Below the pieces are notes generated by a model that worked only from the letters and a program-made list of their open reading frames with translations, was not told the origin of the DNA and ran no database searches. The position numbers and the translations under genes are program-made. This document shows positions 30,811 to 35,095 of a DNA stretch of 35,095 nt, in pieces (within the stretch, counting starts at the first letter, position 1; the number at the start of each line of letters is the position of its first letter). Origin of the DNA: Methanobacteriota archaeon (GTDB taxonomy: Archaea; Thermoplasmatota; Poseidoniia; Poseidoniales; Thalassarchaeaceae); the NCBI GenBank assembly GCA_011523055.1, contig WTHQ01000028.1, forward strand, positions 1-35,095, written 5' to 3'.

Positions 30811-32265
30811 TTATTGTCGAGGTGAATGAGTTCGCAGCTCTCTGAAGGTCAGTAGCACCACAGTCGCCACCATTACTGAGATTGTTGCAAGTGAAATAAA
30901 TAACGACGCAGCCTCATTAAGCCCCATTTCCTTACTCAAATTGATTACTCCGACAGAGAGTCCATTCCAGGCGCAATGGCCTGCTACCGCAATAAGGAAG
31001 GATGCCCTGACGCTCCTCTGGAAGGATTGGCCGCTTGCCTGATCGATGGTTTCCAACACCCGGGATCCTGAGATAAACCACTCTTCTTTGGGATCGTAGC
31101 CCTTCAGTAGTTTCCTGCTTTGCTTGAATCCCCCTGACGTTCCATCACCGTCAATGTCTATGCCCATCGACTCCACCACATTGATAATTTTGATCTGAGT
31201 AGAAATTGAGCTTTCTTCGGCAATTTGATTTATCTCAGATCCTCTCAAAAAACCTCCAACAGCAGAGCCGACGATTCCAGTCCACAGGGCATGGGCTGGG
31301 ATGGAACCGATCCCTCTAACCAGTGTTGTCACAGCAAGTTCCGCTGGCCCTCCGAACAATGAAACTGCGATGTACTGCAGGTTCTCTATCATCGCAAAGC
31401 CCAGCCCAATGCTAAAACCGACGAGGAAGCCCGATCTGTCACTCCTCATGGAACCTAGGAAAAAAAGCAGTACAGTAGCTTTGAATGTTTCTTCGATTAT
31501 CGGGGCGCCTATCGCAACCATCGTAAAAAACGCCTCTTCATCAGACCAATATTTTGGCATCAATTCTGGGACTGCTAATGAGTTTAGGATAAAGGCTGGG
31601 AAGGCGCTTATCATTCCTGCTGCCAACCATGCCTCTGCCTCCACACGCCTCGCTGGAATTCTCAACCTACTGCATGCAAAGGACCACCACGCAAGAACTG
31701 GTATCGAGAATCCTACGATCCACAAGGGTATCGCAAATACCCCAAAGGCAAGGATTGGGATTAAGGAGCCTCCAGAGGTCGATATCCACAAAGACAAGAG
31801 TGTTCCAATTACCACACAAATAGCGAATATGGCCCATGGCCATTTAGAGACGGGGAATTCCAAAGGCGTTCCATCCCTGAGTAGGTGACGTTCCATCCGA
31901 GTTGGAATTGGTGTGGTCAATGCAGGCAATGGCCCCCTATTGTGCAAAGTACTTCCTCCATCAGCAGGAGTTAGGTTCCAGAGCTGTATGATCGGAGGCC
32001 TAGTGATTCGAAGTGCGATTAGAATTGGCGGCATACTCACTAGGCTGGCGGAGATAACTGTAATTGGGTCCCATTCGATAAGGCCGATAACAATCATCAA
32101 TACGGTATACAGGAGGAAAAATGCCGGGAACACCACCATCATCATCCTAAAGTAAATTCTCCAGGGACTCCCCTTCGAGAAGACCAGTATCTCGTTTTTC
32201 ATTTCTGATAAGCTAACAGTGGGGGCAGGGACGTGTAGCCTTCCATCTGGCCCTCTCCACTCCAT
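30811..32265 (-). CDS. PrsW-like intramembrane metalloprotease with DxDxDG insert
   Basis: 484 residues, about ten membrane helices, PrsW family (CPBP/Abi superfamily). The catalytic pattern is complete: EETFK (E258, E259, K262) in APIIEETFKATVLLFF, GLGFAMIEN (E294, N295), R317 and H325 in the HALWTGIVGSAVGG helix, and H430 in AGHCAWNG. In Bacillus, PrsW cleaves an anti-sigma factor; the archaeal substrate is unknown. Between the third and fourth motif is a soluble insert of about 75 residues (345-418) with DIDGDGT (370-376), an EF-hand/dockerin-like calcium loop. The N-terminal 140 residues add two helices and a soluble segment. The start follows GAGGTGATTAG, a strong ribosome binding site. 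Confidence 0.88.
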   Translation of the reverse strand: MEWRGPDGRLHVPAPTVSLSEMKNEILVFSKGSPWRIYFRMMMVVFPAFFLLYTVLMIVIGLIEWDPITVISASLVSMPPILIALRITRPPIIQLWNLTPADGGSTLHNRGPLPALTTPIPTRMERHLLRDGTPLEFPVSKWPWAIFAICVVIGTLLSLWISTSGGSLIPILAFGVFAIPLWIVGFSIPVLAWWSFACSRLRIPARRVEAEAWLAAGMISAFPAFILNSLAVPELMPKYWSDEEAFFTMVAIGAPIIEETFKATVLLFFLGSMRSDRSGFLVGFSIGLGFAMIENLQYIAVSLFGGPAELAVTTLVRGIGSIPAHALWTGIVGSAVGGFLRGSEINQIAEESSISTQIKIINVVESMGIDIDGDGTSGGFKQSRKLLKGYDPKEEWFISGSRVLETIDQASGQSFQRSVRASFLIAVAGHCAWNGLSVGVINLSKEMGLNEAASLFISLATISVMVATVVLLTFRELRTHSPRQ

Positions 32266-32378
32266 CTAATCACCTCGTCGCTCAGAGCGCCCATCACTCA
32301 GTGCCCAATCGGCCCGGCTGGTGTCCTCATCACTGCGACGTGGTACCGGAGGAGGGCTTGGATATTGGAACTGCCGGG

Positions 32379-32564
32379 TTATGAGGTAGTACCACAAGCG
32401 CCACAGAACAACTCATTTCTGATCTCATCCTTTTGCATGGACCATTGCCCGCATGACGGACATGGGGGTAGCCCCTTTTCAGATGGCTGGACCTTGGGCC
32501 CTCTTCTAACTCTCCTCTTCTTCGGGATGAACCAACCTCCTTTCGGCCTCCTCATCTTCGGCAT
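32379..32564 (-). CDS. Small basic zinc-ribbon protein
   Basis: 61 residues. The N-terminal third is strongly basic (GGWFIPKKRRVRRGPKV), followed by a zinc ribbon with two CxxC pairs (C35-C38 in CPSCGQ and C54-C57 in CGACG). I start it at the ATG at 32564 because GGAGAGGG lies just upstream; the frame is open for 84 more codons, but that part runs opposite the D-amino-acid oxidase gene. The architecture suggests RNA or ribosome binding, or a transcription accessory protein; I do not recognise the family. It is 113 bases upstream of the PrsW-like gene on the same strand and 67 bases from the divergent oxidase gene. Confidence 0.75.
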   Translation of the reverse strand: MPKMRRPKGGWFIPKKRRVRRGPKVQPSEKGLPPCPSCGQWSMQKDEIRNELFCGACGTTS

Positions 32565-32631
32565 TTCCCTCTCCAAACCTAACGCATCTGTAGCAATAGA
32601 AAGAGTCTTTCCCCTGATGCTGTTAGCAGCC

Positions 32632-33585
32632 AGAATGGGATTCCAAGGCTGTACAGTAGTCGGCGCGGGCGTCATCGGCCTCAGTTGTGGCATCAGGCTT
32701 CTTGAATCAGGATTAGAAACCCGTATCCTATCCAAGGATGTCACTCCACACACAGTATCCGACATCGCTGCGGCTTGGTGGTACCCCTTCCTCGCTGAGC
32801 CAGTTGAGAAAACCACGAGATGGTCCGTTGAGACATACTACGAGCTACTGAGATTGAAGGAAGATCTTCGATTGGGGTTCATCACCATGAGAAAGGGCGT
32901 GGAGTATCTCGTGGAGCCATGTCCCCCACCAGGGTGGGCAGGTGACATCTCCCACTTCAGGGCAATCAGGCAGGACGAGGTCATAGAGGGCTATCAGCAT
33001 GGTTGGGAAATAGAGGCGCCAGTGATAGAAATGGGACATTACCTTCCTTGGCTCATGGAAAGATTTCTCTCGCTCGGTGGCGACATTGAATTGACCAATA
33101 TCGCCAGCCTATCGGATATTAACAGCAGATTGGTGGTTAACTGCACTGGACTTGGCGCCAGGGATCTATGTCGGGACGAAAACATCGTGCCTGTAAGAGG
33201 GCAGATAATATACATCGACCAAGACCCTGGTTTCGGCAGATTTGACCAACGCCCTGAGAACCTGATTTACACCATACCGAGAAGAGATGTCACTGTACTT
33301 GGGGGAACTGCGCAGAGGGGCGATTGGCATGAAGAAATCAGGAAGGAGGACACACTGGAAATTCTTCAGAAATGCTCCGCTCTATGGCCTGAACTCGACA
33401 GAAGCAAGATAATCGGTGAGGCCGTGGGTCTGAGGCCCTCTCGAAATGAGGTTCGACTTGAAGTCGAAAGATCAGAGGATAGTGTGATTATCCACAATTA
33501 TGGGCATGGAGGGGCGGGCGTCACCCTATCTTGGGGGTGCGCTGATGAGGTTACCTCCCTGGCACAGGGGTTGTTAGAGACATGA
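32632..33585 (+). CDS. D-amino-acid oxidase family FAD protein
   Basis: 317 residues from the ATG at 32632, just before the FAD-binding motif VVGAGVIGLSC. Oxidative deamination of D-amino acids to keto acids, ammonia and hydrogen peroxide is the family reaction. Diagnostic blocks: DIAAAWWYPFL, VPVRGQIIYID, YTIPRRDVTVLGGTAQRGDW, VGLRPSRNEVRLE with the substrate-carboxylate Arg, and the C-terminal HNYGHGGAGVTLSWGCA, nearly identical to the eukaryotic DAAO/DASPO signature. The frame is open 267 bases farther upstream, but that part overlaps the opposite zinc-ribbon gene and lacks homology. An ATG at 32614 is an alternative. D-Ala, D-Asp or D-Glu are possible substrates; glycine oxidase activity cannot be excluded. 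Overlaps the Nudix gene by 4 bases. Confidence 0.9.
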   Translation, partial: RMGFQGCTVVGAGVIGLSCGIRLLESGLETRILSKDVTPHTVSDIAAAWWYPFLAEPVEKTTRWSVETYYELLRLKEDLRLGFITMRKGVEYLVEPCPPPGWAGDISHFRAIRQDEVIEGYQHGWEIEAPVIEMGHYLPWLMERFLSLGGDIELTNIASLSDINSRLVVNCTGLGARDLCRDENIVPVRGQIIYIDQDPGFGRFDQRPENLIYTIPRRDVTVLGGTAQRGDWHEEIRKEDTLEILQKCSALWPELDRSKIIGEAVGLRPSRNEVRLEVERSEDSVIIHNYGHGGAGVTLSWGCADEVTSLAQGLLET

Positions 33586-34097
33586 TTGGAGGCGAAGTCT
33601 TGGATGTCGTGGACAAGTTCGACAGAGTCATTGGAAAGTCCACCAGGAGCGAGATTCACCAACTCGGCCTTCTTCACAGGTCGGTCCACCTATTGGTGTT
33701 CGATGACTCTGGTCGATTGCTATTGCAGAAGAGATCTATGAACAAAGATGAAGCTCCAGGAAGATGGTGCTCATCAGTGGCAGGTCACCTAGACTCCGGA
33801 GAGAGCTATGATGACTGTGTGGTCCGCGAAGCAGAAGAGGAGATTGGTCTGAAGTTAGATGTTGCTCCCGAAAAGATGTTCAAGATTGAGGCCTCTTATG
33901 AGACTCAGAATGAGTTCACGTGGGCTTATCGGGTTATTGCAAACGGGCCCTTCTCTTACGATAGAAGCGAGGTCTCGGAATTGAGGTGGTTCCCCGTCAA
34001 TGAGGTGAAGCAGAAAATCCAAGAATCGGGATCCGACTTCTCGAGCTCATTCGAAGTAATTTTTCATCTACTAATGAGCCTAAATCGAGAAGGTTGA
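33582..34097 (+). CDS. Nudix hydrolase (IDI-like subgroup)
   Basis: 171 residues. The Nudix box is complete (residues 68-90, starting GHLDSGESYDDC, then REAEEEIGL), so Mg-dependent cleavage of a nucleoside-diphosphate-linked substrate is expected. The surroundings (LHRSVHLLVF, LLLQKRSMNKDEAPGRW) look like type I isopentenyl-diphosphate isomerase and YfcD-type proteins. In E. coli-type IDI the catalytic Cys lies in the SVCGH motif; here this reads SVAGH with a Cys four residues earlier (C63), so isomerase activity is doubtful. The ATGA overlap with the D-amino-acid oxidase indicates co-translation. It converges on glutamine synthetase with only 6 bases between the stops. Confidence 0.88.
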   Translation: MIGGEVLDVVDKFDRVIGKSTRSEIHQLGLLHRSVHLLVFDDSGRLLLQKRSMNKDEAPGRWCSSVAGHLDSGESYDDCVVREAEEEIGLKLDVAPEKMFKIEASYETQNEFTWAYRVIANGPFSYDRSEVSELRWFPVNEVKQKIQESGSDFSSSFEVIFHLLMSLNREG

Positions 34098-34103
34098 CCT
34101 TTC

Positions 34104-35095
34104 TCACTTGTAGGAGGACTTTGTTGTCTTGATGACCGCCGCGCCTATCTTGTAAGGATCGCCGTTGGATGCTGGCCTTCTATCCTCCAGTCGCCCCTTC
34201 CATCCATCTTCGATGGTTCCTATTGGGATTCTTATCGAGGCTCCCCGATCCGATACCCCGTAAGAGAACTCATGAATTGATTGAGTCTCGTGCAACCCAG
34301 TCAACCTCTGCTCGTTGTGAGCCCCGTATACGTCGATGTGGGCTTTGATATTCTTTCCAAAGGCCTCACAAATCTGACTCATCAGCTCCTCTCCACCTTC
34401 GTCTCTCATCTTCCCATCGCTAAAGTTTACATGCATTCCTGATCCATTCCAATCAGTTGCTCCAAGTGGTTTTGGGTGCCACTCTATAGAGAGCCCGTAC
34501 TTCTCAGCGTTTCTTTCTGCAAGATACCTCGATACCCATATCTGATCTCCGGCTTCCTTGGCGCCCTTAGCGAATATCTGGTATTCCCACTGCCCTACTG
34601 CAACCTCGGCGTTGATTCCTTCCACATTCAATCCCGCATCCAGGCACATGTCCAGGTGTGCCTCAATTATGTCTCGACCAAAGGCATTCTTGCCTCCGAC
34701 TGAGCAGTAGAACTGGCCTTGTGGAGTTTGGTCCCGCGGGAAGCCCAGAGGCAAATTCGTCTCTGGATCCCAGAGGAAGTACTCTTGTTCATATCCGAAC
34801 CAGAAGTCGTCGTCGTCTTCTTCGATGGTAGCCCTTCCATTTGTTTGATGAGGTGACCCATCTGCATTGAGCACCTCGCACATCACCAAGTATCCGTTGA
34901 GCCTATCTGGATCCGGGCATATGAAGACCGGTTTCAACAGGCAGTCTGAGTCACCTCCCTCCGCCTGAAGCGTGGAAGACCCATCGAATGACCACATCGG
35001 GCACTCGTCGACTGTGCCTCCGAAATTGCTCCTAATCATCGTCTTGCTCCTCAGACTTTGTGTCGGTTCAAAACCATCTAGCCAGATGTACTCTA
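34104..35095 (-). CDS. glnII: Glutamine synthetase type II (GlnII), N-terminus cut by the window edge
   Basis: ATP-dependent synthesis of glutamine from glutamate and ammonia. The sequence is the GSII type: WSFDGSSTLQAEGGDSDCLL, WFGYEQEYFLWDPETNLPLG, QFYCSVGGKNAFGRDIIEAH, WNGSGMHVNFSDGKMRDEGG, LTGLHETQSIHEFSYGVSDR, GRLEDRRPASNGDPYKIGA. The first in-frame ATG is at 35039, but codons upstream continue the family N-terminus (EYIWLDGFEPTQSLRSKT), so the gene runs past 35095 and its true start is outside. At least 329 residues are seen of the usual 340-370. Archaea normally carry type I GS, so GSII suggests transfer from bacteria or an ancient lineage trait. Confidence 0.93.
   Translation of the reverse strand, partial: EYIWLDGFEPTQSLRSKTMIRSNFGGTVDECPMWSFDGSSTLQAEGGDSDCLLKPVFICPDPDRLNGYLVMCEVLNADGSPHQTNGRATIEEDDDDFWFGYEQEYFLWDPETNLPLGFPRDQTPQGQFYCSVGGKNAFGRDIIEAHLDMCLDAGLNVEGINAEVAVGQWEYQIFAKGAKEAGDQIWVSRYLAERNAEKYGLSIEWHPKPLGATDWNGSGMHVNFSDGKMRDEGGEELMSQICEAFGKNIKAHIDVYGAHNEQRLTGLHETQSIHEFSYGVSDRGASIRIPIGTIEDGWKGRLEDRRPASNGDPYKIGAAVIKTTKSSYK

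Noticed and set aside
32365-32631. N-terminal extension of the D-amino-acid oxidase frame
   Set aside because: The extension has no homology to the family, precedes the FAD-binding motif by about 90 residues, and covers the zinc-ribbon gene on the opposite strand.
33582-34097. Annotation as isopentenyl-diphosphate isomerase
   Set aside because: The catalytic Cys of the SVCGH motif is Ala; a general Nudix hydrolase is the safer call.
1-35095. CRISPR arrays, insertion sequences, integrases, phage genes
   Set aside because: No repeat-spacer pattern, transposase, terminal repeats or phage-type genes were seen on either strand.

Overview
The window reads as a chromosomal piece of an uncultivated planktonic euryarchaeon, most likely Marine Group II (Candidatus Poseidoniales, class Thermoplasmata or a sister line). 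The reasons are an archaeal 16S rRNA 5' end, the archaeal S10/spc ribosomal gene order with archaea-specific members (eS4, eL19, eL32, aIF1, Rnp1), ribosome binding sites of the GAGGTGAT type, a thermosome, an intron-bearing tRNA-Trp, and 16S rDNA placed directly downstream of secY. As I recall, that last arrangement has been described for a deep-sea group II fosmid. Lineage is inferred, not computed. No phage, IS, integrase or CRISPR signal was seen, so this looks like core chromosome with lineage-specific genes.

Layout. 1-492: 5' part of 16S rRNA (minus), with a TATA element about 80 bases upstream of the mature 5' end and a cluster of small inverted repeats behind it. 822-15143: one long minus-strand run of 25 genes from uL3 to SecY, with gaps of about 20 bases or less or ATGA-type overlaps; most starts are supported by a visible Shine-Dalgarno sequence. 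Oddities are SecY with about four extra N-terminal membrane helices and eL32 with an N-terminal SAP domain. 15426-17162: a plus-strand Hef/FANCM-like helicase without nuclease, ending in a PCNA-binding-like motif.

17181-20032: the most unusual part, two minus-strand genes. The first codes for ferredoxin + CysJ-like flavodoxin + an SdhB-like domain that has lost its Fe-S ligands. The second codes for an HdrB/SdhE-like CCG protein that keeps only 3 of 10 cluster cysteines. Together they resemble a split TfrB or SdhB-SdhE pair whose clusters were erased and whose only intact centres are one [4Fe-4S] and one FMN site. Upstream of them is a thermosome (20118-21728), then a large secreted, C-terminally anchored surface protein (21794-25084).

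25189-27349: an unknown polytopic membrane protein converging on a class I aminotransferase. 27420-27608: tRNA-Trp(CCA) with a 113-base intron that encodes a complete box C/D guide RNA aimed at C34 and C39 of its own pre-tRNA. 27657-32265: a redoxin-like membrane protein without redox cysteines, a DUF92 membrane protein and a PrsW-type intramembrane protease with a DxDxDG insert. 32379-32564: a small basic zinc-ribbon protein, divergent from a D-amino-acid oxidase/Nudix pair (32632-34097). 34104-35095: a type II (eukaryote/bacterial GlnII-like) glutamine synthetase that runs off the right edge.

The growth genes (rRNA, ribosomal proteins, SecY, thermosome, tRNA-Trp) sit beside nitrogen and amino-acid genes (aminotransferase, D-amino-acid oxidase, glutamine synthetase). 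This fits a heterotroph living on protein and amino acids, but that is inference.
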